DNA of 64,000 nt from Apostichopus californicus (Eukaryota; Echinodermata; Holothuroidea; Aspidochirotida; Stichopodidae). The stretch spans positions 1 to 64,000 of the forward strand of contig JAIPMN010002449.1 in NCBI GenBank assembly GCA_020650975.1, in the 5' to 3' direction. A model generated the notes under the pieces. The model was not told where the DNA came from. It saw nothing but the letters and a program-made list of their open reading frames with translations, and did no database searches. Of the stretch, positions 36,023 through 48,260 are shown piece after piece; positions within the stretch are counted from its first letter, which is position 1; each line of letters begins with the position of its first letter. The position numbers and the translations under genes were made by a program.

Positions 36023-38840
36023 TTGCATATTCATTATGATAATTTAAAAAATTTTATTATGAAAAGATGTTGTACATATGCATGCTCTTGATTGCAGCAA
36101 TTTCATCGAGCATTGGGAAGGTCAAGAAAGTCTAAATATACTTGAACACAATGACATCATTGCTGAATATTACAAAATACTGCTGATATTCTTTAAAATG
36201 GTCACGTTATCTCATTATTTTATGGTAATTTTACAGCTTTGTCAGTACATGTATGCATGATGAAGAAAGTTGTCAGTTAATAATTTTGACTCATAATTTT
36301 ACAATCTCCATTAAAATAACCAGATCAAAGATGAACAGTGCCGTTTCATGATCTCCGTAAATAATTAAACAGTGTAGTCAGAAAACCTGTTAAATTTAAT
36401 TTCCAACACCTGCATGCAGAGATGTTAACTGCATTCTGAACACGTACAGAGTGTTTAATGTCACAGAAGTGTACTGGTATTTGAACTGCTATCATTTTCT
36501 GACATCAAACAGCCAAAATTAAAGCATATAGTACTATGTAAATATGAATTGCATTATTTGCAACACTAATTAAATGGTAGCATGAGACTGTCAGCTTTTG
36601 TTTGAGAAGGGGGAGGGGGATGGGAGTGGGCACAATGAGGGGGTAGGCAGTAATGACACATTGTTGGGGAAACATATGTACCACACTAAACCACACAAAC
36701 TACTCAAAACACACTGATTTGTTAAAATTTACAATTTAAGTGTTCCCTTTGATAAATGGCAATAGTAACAACTCACTGCATAAATCCTATAATGTTGTCC
36801 AATTGTCAGAATGCTTTCATTAGGTATATACTAGAAAAACTAGGTTACCATTTGTGAACTCCCCAGTTCCAAACCCAGGCTCCTCCTCCATTATCAAGTC
36901 CAGTCACCTCCTTTTGCAGTACTATCAGAGACGACACCAACAATCGGGAATATGGTAATCAGATTTAAATTGATTTTTTCCAATTTTGAACTGAGGATAC
37001 TTTTGTGCAATCATGTGGTGGCACTTGTAATGTTTTACATAGTAGATACTGTATACTGGTATATTACTGGAAAGCAACAATGAATCATTCTTTTCTAAGA
37101 GTCAGACCATATGATAAAAAAATTTGCCTAATCGAGTTAACCAGCTTGAAATGTTAGTTATACCTCCTTCAATTAAACTTTGGGGAAATTTTTTACTGGA
37201 GTACAGTAGTACTTTCTGCACTTTGCTTCATAAATTTTAAAGTTAGAACATTTGGAAAAATCAAACTGTGAAGTAAAAAAATAAACCTTCCAAATTAGGA
37301 TTTCAAATTTTGGCTTGCTCTACATACATGTATTCAAGTGTAGACTTAAAAACTGGGGTGTTATATACTGTAGGCTACCTACTGTACGGTATAAAGGGGT
37401 AATTTATACCTACTGTACAGTGTGCAGGGGTTTTATATACCTTCTGTACAGTGTACAGTGGTATTACATACCCTAAGTATATATTGTATGGGTATTATCT
37501 GTTGTGCAATTGTGCTGTGAGTATAGCACTGATAGATAGACACAAAATCCCTGCACAATTGAATGGTTATTATTGAGTTTAAATCCTCGACTGAATGCCT
37601 GCCAACAGACACAATAGTCTGTTAACAATTATACATCTGATTATACATCTGATTAAGAACAATCACCTTATCACAATGATGCGTAGACATGCAGGTAATA
37701 GACATACAATACATCTACTGTAGGGGCCACAACTATAATGCATAAAAGTAGTCAATTAAACCACTGCACAGTAATTAGGATGATCTCCAAATCTTTCTCT
37801 GTTGTGTAGCAGGTTAAACTTTCATTGTTCAATTTACAGTGACCAGAGTGCACCTAATTCTGTGTTATTTTTGTTCTTTTTGTTTCTTTTTGCTAATTTG
37901 TGTGGTGCAGTTTAATACTCTATATAGTTTCACTATATTTGTAAAAAATAAACAAATACCAGTTAGCAATATATAACTGCAAGATATGAGAATACATGTA
38001 CTCTTTACATGGATGATGTTGCTGCTTTGTGACTGTATCTAGAAAGACAGTTCAACAATTTTTCTTTTTGATTCATATTTGAACAAAAATGAAGCTGTTT
38101 AGTACTTTATAGTTTCATCTCATATATATTTAAAACCTCCTTGTGAGAAGATAACACAATAGTTTCAGTACAGTCTAGGGGAAGTCTATTTGCTCAATTG
38201 CTTCTCCTCAAGAATAAACTATTCCATGCCAAGAAACCTACTACAATAATTAGCTGGCATTATAGCTATGGCCAATGACCCTACAGTAGGTCATCTACTC
38301 AAGGTCACCTTCCACTTTCGATTACCTTGGACAGATATTCTTAGTACAGTAGCAACCACGCATCTTCAATTTGCATATTTTCCACAGAATTTTTTTTAAA
38401 TTCTTTGATGGAGTTCGATCAGGTGGGATGCACTTAACATTTCCAAATTCTATGCATGTGTTCACTGTATTTGCAATGCACAGTATGTGACTATACTTAC
38501 AAATTTACTACACAAAAAACAGCTCTGATTTTTCTTTGCTCCAATTTGAAGTTGATTTTAAATGTCATGAAAGATGGCCAAAGATTTTAACACGCTAAAA
38601 ATTGCTAAAACAAATTTTAAAAGTATATTCCTGTTAACGACATATGAATCACCAAATTATTTCCAGTCAATCAGGTGTTAAATTTATCACAGAATTAAAA
38701 AAAGACTCGTGTGAAGGAAAAATGCAAGGCTGATACCAGTATTTAAAATGCTTGTAGAATTTGGAGCATTCATGACCATTATTTGAGTTTCTAGCATATA
38801 TTTGGGGCCAATACCGATGATTCATAAATCGTTAACTTAC

Positions 38841-39153
38841 GTGTGTGATCTCCGTCTCTTCTCTGCACAATCTTCCGCTCTGACGTGAAAGTGCCACTCT
38901 CGTGATTTTTCACAATCCATCAGATCCACGCTCTTTGGCCTGATGACGCCCTCCCCCGTGTCCGCATCCACTACGTCCACTGTGAAAGGAATATCTGCCT
39001 CCTGAATAAAAAATTTACAAATTTGTCCATTTTGGCCCTCGTCCTCGTCGTGTACGAAGAGCGGAGGGTCGAGGGTTATTTCATCTGAGTTTTCTTCCAC
39101 GATTCCGTGGAATATATCCACCTTGAACCTCGGTTTGTGATTACCGTTTGTAA
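38841..39153 (-). CDS. CLSTN: Calsyntenin exon 2: first cadherin repeat
   Basis: This 313-base exon encodes residues 27-130 plus two bases. It carries the first extracellular cadherin repeat: NHKPRF at the start, FHGIVEEN, the LDPPLFVHDEDE acidic calcium-binding stretch, GQICKFFI, DADTGEGVIR and the RAEDC end. These match vertebrate CLSTN1 in order (HGIVTEND, LDPPLIALDKD, GEICGFKI, TGEGVI, AYDC). Acceptor is TTTTTACAG|TT, donor CACAC|GTAAGT, phase 2 out. The residues HT at the junction join exon 3 as SHT-AEVHI, as in vertebrate SHK-ATVHI. It is the most diagnostic single exon in the window. Confidence 0.95.
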
Positions 39154-40066
39154 CTGTAAAAAGAAAAAGAAAGAAATGATTCAAGGGTAAAATCAAAACT
39201 TCATGTTGTATATAAAGGCACATTGCTACATGTATGTAGCCAGTCTACTTTACATGACCAGTGTGTGTTCCTGTGTTCAATATCATTAAATTAATAATCA
39301 GTGACTTAGTTGCCAGATACAGTATATGCTAGAGACACACAAAAAACAACCCACCATTTATGATATTCACTAACTACTTAAAAGTTACTTTCGCTCCCAC
39401 TTTTAGACTAATTGTTTGATTTTCTTACGATTCTAATCTGACAGACTCGCCATACATAGACATTGTGGGACGAGAAAGTGGAAAGGAACTTTGAACTAAT
39501 TGTATAATTTGACCATCAGCCATGGAAAACTACAAATAACTACTCTCAGCAATTTTCAAGATATTAACACGGAAGACCACAAAAAGCCTCTGGTTTCAAG
39601 GGTTTTACAATTAATGGTACTTTACCTGTCTTAACTCTCCCATTGCACTTTCCCATTTAGCTAGCCTATTAACTACTAACTTCATTAGCAGAGCACCCCC
39701 ATATTCCAGGTAAACGTGTAATAGAAGAGTTGATACAATATACAGGCAAAGCACAAATTCATTTGCCCTCCCGACTTCCTTCCCCCCCCCCCCCTCTACC
39801 CCATTTCCTAACCTTAGCCTCACATTCTTTGTCCCAAGATGAGCGGGGATTGATATGCGTTTACATTCCATTGTCTGTGCTGATTTGGAAGTCATTGTTA
39901 TCAAGGAGTTGCTATATTGAAACAAGTCCCTGTTCTAATATATACTAATGAAAAGTTATAGCTACTTATTATATAATGTTATAGCTATGAAACAAAATCT
40001 GCGTTTACTTTGTATTGTGATCATGTAAACCACACACTGCACGGTGATATAACAAGGTTACCGGTT

Positions 40067-40140
40067 CACTCTAGACACGGTAAAGGGAGATCAGTGCTGA
40101 ACTTGTGAGGAGACAGGTAAGCGAGGAACGAAGTTAAAAA
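40067..40140 (+). repeat. GACAGGTAAG-family copy
   Basis: Reads CAGTGCTGAACTTGTGAGGA, then GACAGGTAAGCGAGGAACGAA. Closest relatives are the copies at 47.2 and 48.2 kb. Confidence 0.6.
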
Positions 40141-40285
40141 AATATAAACACTGCAGAGACTACATGGTCAAGTTAAGTGCCAGATACTGACAGCACACGT
40201 CATTTATACATGCTTTGCATAAGATCTTGAAGAAATTTACACACAGTTACAGTTCAACATCCTTACCGACACATAAAACACTGTA

Positions 40286-40565
40286 CTTATGGGGACAAAT
40301 TTATTAAAGTTTAACATAGCCTTGAATTCAATATATTATAAATACATGATCCCACCTCACATTATAATTAAAGTTTCTGGAGTTTCTTTGGGTTTTTCTA
40401 CATTCTATGTTTGTTCTAATAATGACTTATGGGACAAATTTATTAAAGTTTAACACAGCCTTGAATTCAATGTATTATAAATACATGATCCCACCTCACA
40501 TTATAATTAAAGTTTCTGGAGTTTCTTTGAGTTTTTCTACCTTCTAATGTTTGTTCTAATAATGA
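40286..40565. repeat. 140-bp two-copy tandem duplication
   Basis: CTTATGGGGACAAATTTATT at 40286 and CTTATGGGACAAATTTATT at 40426; the copies are about 97% identical by eye, so the event is recent. Confidence 0.95.
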
Positions 40566-42001
40566 TCGCTCATGTTTCTCGATCATCCCCCTTTTTTTGA
40601 TTCTTATAGTAGAAGCAATCTTCTCATGGCTCTGAAGGGCAATCAATACACCGAGAAGCAAAGATACACTTTCGGCTTGTTATTTCACGACGCATTCGCA
40701 CCGCAAGCTTTGAGGCATCGCCACTTTGGGTGTGAAAAGAAGAAACCGTACGGACTACTAAGCCTCATGTGTGAAGTCTTATATATCGCAAGAAAAAAAA
40801 AAATTCAGACGGCTAGAAGCATGAATAATGGATGTACCTGCGATGTGTCCTTCGTCATGGAAAGATATTCAATATTGCCATTCCTTCACGATCTGTTAAG
40901 TTCTTTAAACTATATTCAGAGCCAAACTCTCAAACTAAGTGAGAGGACGGCTACATGTGGCCTTGTAACGACACAATCGTTAATGTCGATGCTTTTCTTA
41001 TCATATGATTTACATAAAAATTAGTATCTCAATACACATAATGGTCAGCATTGAACTGAAAAAATCAATTAAAAAAAGACAATGCCCATTCCTGGTTTTC
41101 CATTATAGCCTTGAAAAAATTTTTTTTTTAAAGAATTGTAGATCACTACCTTAATATATTTGAAGGCAGAAGAGAGAATAGTCAGCAAATTATGATAGAA
41201 AATCTTTGACCATTCACCATTTTCCTTTCAAAAGGGACAAAGTTGATGCTATTGTTTTTCTTGAAGTCCCCCCTCTCCCTCCCCCACCCCTCAATCCCAT
41301 GCTTCTTTTTAGTGCTGCATTTTTTCTTCAAAGTTAAAACTTATTTCACTGAAATGCTTTTTCAATTGTTTTCATATAACCTTTGCCCATGCATCCATAG
41401 TACAACTAGGACTTGAAACAAGTGTTGCTTATTGACTGTAGAGAGACTATGAGTGGAAAATATCCATAATGACAGGGTTCTTAAATTTTAAGGCAAAATT
41501 ATTACCCAATGCATGAGGGCAACTGTGTGATATGTGACCAACCAGTAACTCTTTCATGCATAAGAGGTACTTTCTGGATATACTCTGGAGTATATATTTA
41601 GTACATGGCTCAACAACACTCAGGCACCATATGACACTTAAGATTTCAAGTGTTCAGTGTATATCTGAACTACTGTGTGTGTGTAGTATATACTACTGAC
41701 ATATAAATACATGAAAGCACAAATGTAAAGAGCACACAGTAAAGATATGAATATCAATTTATTGACAATAAATTATGTGTCCAGAGAAATGTATGAAATA
41801 TAGAATTAAATGTCACTGAATATTTTGTTTTATAACAAGGTCGAATGTTTTGTGGTACTGTAATGTATTCATATAATTTGTAAGTATATATACAGCCAGA
41901 TTGCATCAGATGGTTGCATTTACTGTTTAGCCAGCAAGGTGTGTATGGAACGGAAGATGGGAGAGTGGTGCATGAAGGTAAAGACTGGAGGCAGGTACGA
42001 T

Positions 42002-42394
42002 CAGTGGCGGAGCGTCCATACAGTCAGAGGGGGCGGATGCCCCCCCTGACTGACTCAAATGGACTGCTGGCGCCTTTTTCAGCTTTTTACCACTTTTTAC
42101 TTATTCACGAATATTGACTTTATTATTGCGCTCTCAAATACCTATTGACATTTGTCACATTTTGTTGGTGTAATTTTCTGACAAAATGGCGATGACACCT
42201 ATTTATTCTTCGTTTATCTGCAAATTAGCAAGGCCAGCAAAGGGTCATTTCCGGCGATCTAGGGAGTATCTTTACTCAAAAAATTTCTGTACGCTCCGCG
42301 CCAACCTGTGGTGGCGCTCAGCTTAGATAGTGTCGAAAGCGCCCCTACAGACCATTCTCGCCCCCCCTGACCAATACCCCTAGCTCCGCCACTG
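42002..42394. mobile_element. hAT-type MITE, 8-bp target-site duplication (7/8)
   Basis: Ends CAGTGGCGGAGC on the left and, read inward, CAGTGGCGGAGC on the right: a perfect 12-bp terminal inverted repeat followed by looser G/C-rich similarity. Flanks GGTACGAT (41994-42001) and GGTACAAT (42395-42402) are an 8-bp duplication with one mismatch. No transposase frame. Confidence 0.85.
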
Positions 42395-42405
42395 GGTACA
42401 ATAGG

Positions 42406-42770
42406 AGCAAAGTAAATCACAGATAAGGTCAGAACAGTTTAAGAGTGACTTTAAGCAAGTTTAAAAACATGACCAACCGTAGTACTATAGGCAATATACA
42501 GTAGTAAAGTATAGTTATCATTGTAAAACTAACATCTACACTGACTGACACACGACTGCATACCAACTAGCTAAACCATGGTGAGAAGGGAGCAAAGTAA
42601 ATCACAGATAACGTCAGAACAGTTTATGAGTGGCTTTGAGCAAGTTTAAAAACATGACCAACTGTGGTACTATAGGCAATATACAGTAGTTAGTATAGTT
42701 ATCATTGTAAAACTAACATCTACACTGACACACGACTGAATACCAACTAGCTGAACCATGGTGGGAAGGG
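42406..42770. repeat. 185-bp two-copy tandem duplication
   Basis: AGCAAAGTAAATCACAGATA at 42406 and 42591; copies end ACCATGGTG(A/G)GAAGGG. It starts a few bases beyond the MITE's right flank. Confidence 0.9.
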
Positions 42771-43485
42771 AGCACGCCACTGTGACATTCCACCCTCGTC
42801 AAAGCTAACTGGACGAGACAGTGAACGATGACGAAGAAACGCAACAAACCTGGTCACCATGTGCAAAGTGAGGATATCCTAATTTATCATGACAGTTTCG
42901 TGAATGAGCCATATTCACCGACGACGATGGCATGTGAACACCGACTTTTTCAAAATGTTTTATTCCCGGTGTCTACTTAGGGTGTAATAGAGCTGTCTTG
43001 TGTACTAGTGGCTGTGTGCTACATATTGTATGGATGTTATGTTATAAGATTTACATTATAATATTTACATCAAGCCAGAGCCAGGCTCTCCTCCAGTATA
43101 CTGTACTAATGCACCAATTCTAATAACAACAAAGCTATGACAATGCTTCAAATAATACATATTTGACCATTACAACACTAGTCTATATCTGCATGTATGC
43201 CCTTAATAAATATTGTCTTATAATGCAGTATTCAACTATTTATCATTTCTGACAGAAATACTAAGAATGTCAGGTCAGTTACTCAAAAGAAGGAACATGT
43301 CAAATTTGATTAAGGACTGTAAAACATCCTCAAAGAATATTTACCAAACTAATGATTATTTGTTCACACAGAACATTAATTCTATTGTTTCTACAATTCT
43401 ATCCCATCAAAAAAGAAAACTAACCAGGAAGAATTTGTTCATTTTTTCTACCAAAGATTCAAAACTTTGATAGCATTGTTGAAGT

Positions 43486-43735
43486 GGAGTGTTAGCTCAG
43501 TGTTAGCTCAGTGGTTAACGCCGGTGCCTTTCAATCATAAGGTCGCCGGTTCGAGTCACTCCAAGAATAATGTATGTCGTCCAGTTGCAGAGTTGTTGAC
43601 AATTGACAATTCATAATCATGGACGTTAATTATGAATGTAAGAGATTGACTTCGGACAGCTTGCGGCTTTGATAAGCCAATGATGGCTTCTTCGCGAGTT
43701 CCTGCATGCAGGAGGATCTAAAATACATACAAGTA
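43486..43735 (+). mobile_element. tRNA-derived SINE, plus strand
   Basis: GGAGTGTTAGCTCAG, an exact 11-bp repeat of TGTTAGCTCAG, then the A box TAGCTCAGTGG (43504-43514) and B box GGTTCGAGTC (43548-43557), a body with TGTATGTCGTCCAGTT and CTTGCGGCTTTGATAAG, and the end CAGGAGGATCTAAAATACAT. Same family as the minus-strand copy at 6806-7046. Confidence 0.88.
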
Positions 43736-46700
43736 TTAAATTCTTGTTCAGGCATTTTCATTGGTTTTGACCATTATTGAAAAAAGCCGGGTCAACAATG
43801 TTCTTGCGCAATAACTAATGTGGATCCACATACCATGTATTACATTTATTCAACATTTACTCTTTGAGTAATGTACTACTTTAGTCTCCATGCATTTAGC
43901 TGTACAAGTTGTGTTAGACGTATACAGATAATATTCAAGTTCTGTTTATATCCACCAGGGATTAGGGAACATGTAATTTATGCTGTATCTGACAGCAAAA
44001 CGCCGTGGCAACTAGCTGGGCAAATTGCATTACAAATGCAACAGTGTACAGCATACAGCATAAGCGACAAAATTCACAGCCTTCGAAACTGCTATACAAA
44101 TTTTAAACACACAAATACTCCTTGCCCATTATACAATGTGTATAGTTTACTTTTAAACCAACTAAATAATTCACATTACACGGGTCTATTACACTGTCCT
44201 CTGAGAAACCATAGTTTTAATCCCTAACACACAGAGACCTGTTCTCCTTGATTTCCCAAACTCATCGCATCTTCCGTAATTCTAATGATCTCCAGAAACT
44301 CCTACTGGAATAAATTATGCCTAGAACCGTTTAGTTTCGCAAGCCTTTACCGCAGCCCTCATATAAGCCTCCTTCTCTAGGAGTATGAATCACGCTCTAC
44401 TCTGATGCGTCACGATGTCATCTCACAGCAGCAGCCTCGAGCGTGCATATGCACAGTATTACGCAGAATTGACGATTTCTATCAATCCACGTACAGCTGA
44501 GTTTAATGTGTATTGCAAAAGCAAGGAATCGTGTGTAATAAGAAAGTGGCGTAACAACCCACAGAATGCGACGGAAAGCGGAAAAAATATTACTAATGAA
44601 CTCCATCCACACAGGCCATCTCTGTACATAGCCGTGTACCATTTATATATATCGTACGTATATATTTGTACTACGCGTGAATGACGACCGTATCGGCATT
44701 AAAGGCTACACGAGGGCAAATTTTATACTGGGTATAAATACCACTTTTTAATGACTGCAGTACTAAAACACCTTCGTTAATTCAAACAGGAGTTTCGTAA
44801 AGACACCATCAATCACTGCAATCAATAAAATATTGGGTGAAAGCTGATTATTTTTCAGTGTTTGCAAGGCAGATATTTATATACATGATTCATCTAAGGA
44901 TGATGAGGTCTTCAATGGATATAAATATATGATTTGGCAAAAACTCCACAGTCTGTTTATTTGAGTGTGTATGTTTATTGGCCTTGATTGATTATAGCAG
45001 AGCGGGACTAAAACTAACAAGAAAATTCAAATCCATCTTGTTTGTTTAGTAAATCTTTTTCTCCGTCTTATCGGTTGGTTAAATATCAATTTGAAGAAGT
45101 ACGTTGAAGAAGCAAATGTTGAGTTTGTAATGATGTGATTTAGTGAGAGTAAAACAAGCAACAATATACTGTACAACACATGCTTATTATTACTGAGCTC
45201 TGAAACTGCTGTACAGCTAGTGGTTGGTTGTATTACTTGAGGCATCAAACTAATGATCTAGAGAATGCATTTTCAGGACTACTGTATTAAAAGAAACGAT
45301 TGATGGTTGATAATAACATAATGCATATGAAGTACTTCATAAATGAAACAGCGAGAGATTATGGGATAACTATTGTGTTTGTTTTTCTTGTTTGGTTTTG
45401 TTTTGAAAAAGGAAATAAACAAACTCTTGGCAAGAAATAGGAAATAAACAAATTCTTGGCAAGAGAAAGTATATTTAGGGTTTATTAAAAATGTTTTAGC
45501 AATTTTCAAACATTTATTGAAAGTTGAAAAAATTCACAAGCAACATGGATGATTGCAGATTCCATGAAGTACTGCAATGAGCGAGTAATTGCAAACTGAA
45601 AGTCGAACCATAGGGTTTAAGGACATAAGAGTGCTAACTATGTGTACTAAACACACTGTTAAGGGGTCAGAGAACAGTTCTACAGTCTGTGACCCAACAG
45701 TATCACAAGCAAACAACAGCCTGAAGTTTGATGATATTATCACCGTTGCCCTTTTGGCATTCCATAGGGAGACTGCTGCATTCATGAACTTACACTCTTT
45801 GAAACATGATGCTGGACATGGGTGAGCAATTGAGCAATATCCATAAGATTGGAAAAATATCTGAAGCCATACAGTAAATATATGAGACTTAATTTTGCAT
45901 GTTCCCTATACAGAGACTTGGATTGGATCACAATCGTTTTTCTTTTCTTGCACAAGAGTGCAAGTTTACAAGTACAGTCAGAAAGTTTATAAAAATGACT
46001 TAACAAAATATATTTCACAAATTTATTGCAATGAGTAAAGGTGGCTCTCACAACTGCCAGGAATGAATGCGACCCACATCAGCTCGTTCAAACGTTTCGT
46101 GACCTAGGTTTTAATAGTCCTGAAGACCACATGGTCAAACCAACTAACCAGAGCACAATGAATGACTGATGATGACACAATGTGAGTGTTTCATGCTGTC
46201 TCATATCTGTCACAAGTCACATGTTAAAATTACTTCCCCATGATTGGTTGAATCTGTTCCATGAAATTGGAAGACAAGTTAAATAGTATTTGAACTGCCA
46301 CACACTGTTGACTGCTACTCTTGGAAAAGGCTACATACATCTTAAGTTTTCCCAACCGAAAGCAGTCTTAGAACTGGTTAAATCTTGATCTGACGCAGTC
46401 TAAAGCACACGTACACACTTCCGACTACATCACAAATTTCCACATTACATCGGTGTTCATTCGGGCAGTGCATACTGTATGTATATATGCAATGGCTCTT
46501 AAACCGTAATTCCATTACATACAGTGTTAATTACTATATGATTGATTGATGAACAGAATCAGTCAGTAACATTCATCTCTCTCCGCGTACAGTATTTCAT
46601 CGGTTGATCGATCTATTCCGGGAATTTGATGTGTCTTCCATGACAAGTAATTGACGTTCATTTCTGTCTAGTATAACACACATGGGACATCTCTCTCTCT

Positions 46701-47204
46701 TTTGCTCTTATGTTAAAAATTCTGATTACAAACTTGATCAGGTGAGCTGCTTTTAACATCATTGCCTTTCTGATGAATGAGATTTCTTATGCAACTGTCA
46801 GATATATTCTCAATTATCCCCAAACTGCGTAACAGCAGCCTGTATATATGTGTAATTGTAGACCCCTACAGTTTATATATCATACTGTACACCATATACT
46901 GTAGTTTGCCAAAGAAATGTTTAATGTTGCCCTATAACTATTTGAACACATTAATTAGTACCTGTACTTTTTTATGACTTCTGTCGATTGAGTTACACAG
47001 TTAACTAGATCTTAATCATGTACATACATACCTACATGTACATAAACATGTATGTTATTGATGGTTATTCTGCACGTTTTTCCAGTGCAAGTATAATACT
47101 TATACTTATTATTGGTGTTCTATATTACTCCATACAGTCAAAATCGGTTTACATCTGAATTGTATATAAATACCTGCATCAGGATTAAAATATTCCAAAG
47201 CTCA

Positions 47205-47320
47205 CCGGGTTTGGAGATTTTTCCAGTGACGATCTTACCTGTCTCCTCACAACCTGAGCACTCTTGTTCTCACTGTGACTAGAATGAACTGGTAAATTTT
47301 GAACACTGTGCACCCTCCTT
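47205..47320 (-). repeat. GACAGGTAAG-family copy
   Basis: Minus strand: GGGTGCACAGTGTTCAAAAT, TACCAGTTCATTCTAGTCAC, GAGTGCTCAGGTTGTGAGGA, GACAGGTAAG. Shares all blocks with the 48.2-kb copy. Confidence 0.65.
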
Positions 47321-48159
47321 TCTCATTCTACCACCAAAAGTGCTAAGACCTTCATTTTTCTTTGTGTCACTAATTCGTTCGGAACTGGACTTTTTCAAGG
47401 CCTTTTTTAAATATTTTTTGGAAGTAGGAAATATTTACTAACGGAAGTTGTCATGTGCAACCCGATAAGTATCCTTTTGTTTTGGATGTTTGCAGGAGAG
47501 CACTTTTCCCGACTACATATTAATTACACTACAAATGTAAATAAAAAGTAAACGCTATAGCATGGAACTGAATTTACATTGACAGTAAGTTAGAAAATCA
47601 CGCAACTGGTATATACTCTGCTGTTACAATTTTTACTAGTAAATTACCACCATCAACTACAGACTGTCAACATAACATTGTACTGTAAGCAAAATAAGAC
47701 TTGCATCAATAAATTATGCCTTAAAACCTTGAAAATATCAAGTTTACAGGCATCTGTGTCTCTCACTCTGAATTAAATTTGCATTTGTTCAAGGAAAACA
47801 CTCAGGAATTGATTTGATCAGTTCTGTAGGCAATAACTATTTTAGGGAATTACAATTTGTTTTCTTCTTAATTCTTTTGTTTTTTCTTCTTGCAATTAGT
47901 CAATCATTGTGAAAGGGAAAGCCTGCAACCGCCAGATATCTTCTTTTGTTTGAAGGTAGCCTCAAATCTTGGCGGGGGTTGGAACACTTTACATACAGAT
48001 GACAAAACTTTGTCTCCAATTCTCCGTACAAACACTGGTAACGTTTTAACACAGATCTGCAACCCCAATGCTCTCTTGCACAGATTCCTTTCAAAATCTA
48101 CCCATAAACCTCTAGTTACTTCCTTCGCCTGTTTCTCGTTCTGTCAATGCAGGTCCGTT

Positions 48160-48260
48160 CACAGAGGGTGCACGGTGTTAAAAGATTACCAGTTAACTCT
48201 GGGCATGGTAGAACGAGAGTGCTTAGGTTGAGGGGAGACAGGTAAGCTAGGAGCGAAGTA
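48160..48260 (+). repeat. GACAGGTAAG-family copy
   Basis: GGGTGCACGGTGTTAAAAGA, TACCAGTTAACTCTGGGCAT, GAGTGCTTAGGTTGAGGGGA, GACAGGTAAGCTAGGAGCG. One of the longest copies, about 100 bp. Confidence 0.65.

Larger units (their letters stand above)
32814..38840 (-). other. Calsyntenin intron 2 (6.0 kb)
   Basis: Phase-2 intron, GTAAGT..CGACAG. It contains a two-copy 147-bp duplication immediately next to exon 3, a hammerhead-like motif, a 223-bp tandem duplication, a poly-C run near 34.74 kb and a G-rich tract near 36.61 kb. No coding sequence was recognised in the rest. Confidence 0.85.

Noticed and set aside
40572-41024. 150-residue plus-strand open frame, the longest in the window
   Set aside because: Overlaps the end of a tandem duplication, contains a lysine run from poly-A, matches no family I know, and lies antisense within intron 1.
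43504-43557. tRNA gene
   Set aside because: A and B boxes are present but the body continues into a SINE, the same 240-bp unit occurs at 6806-7046, and the cloverleaf is degraded.
43871-44227. 118-residue open frame
   Set aside because: Cys/Ile-rich, no recognisable domain, no splice-site or composition support.
47890-48231. 113-residue open frame
   Set aside because: Its C-terminal third is a copy of the dispersed GACAGGTAAG family; no protein signature.
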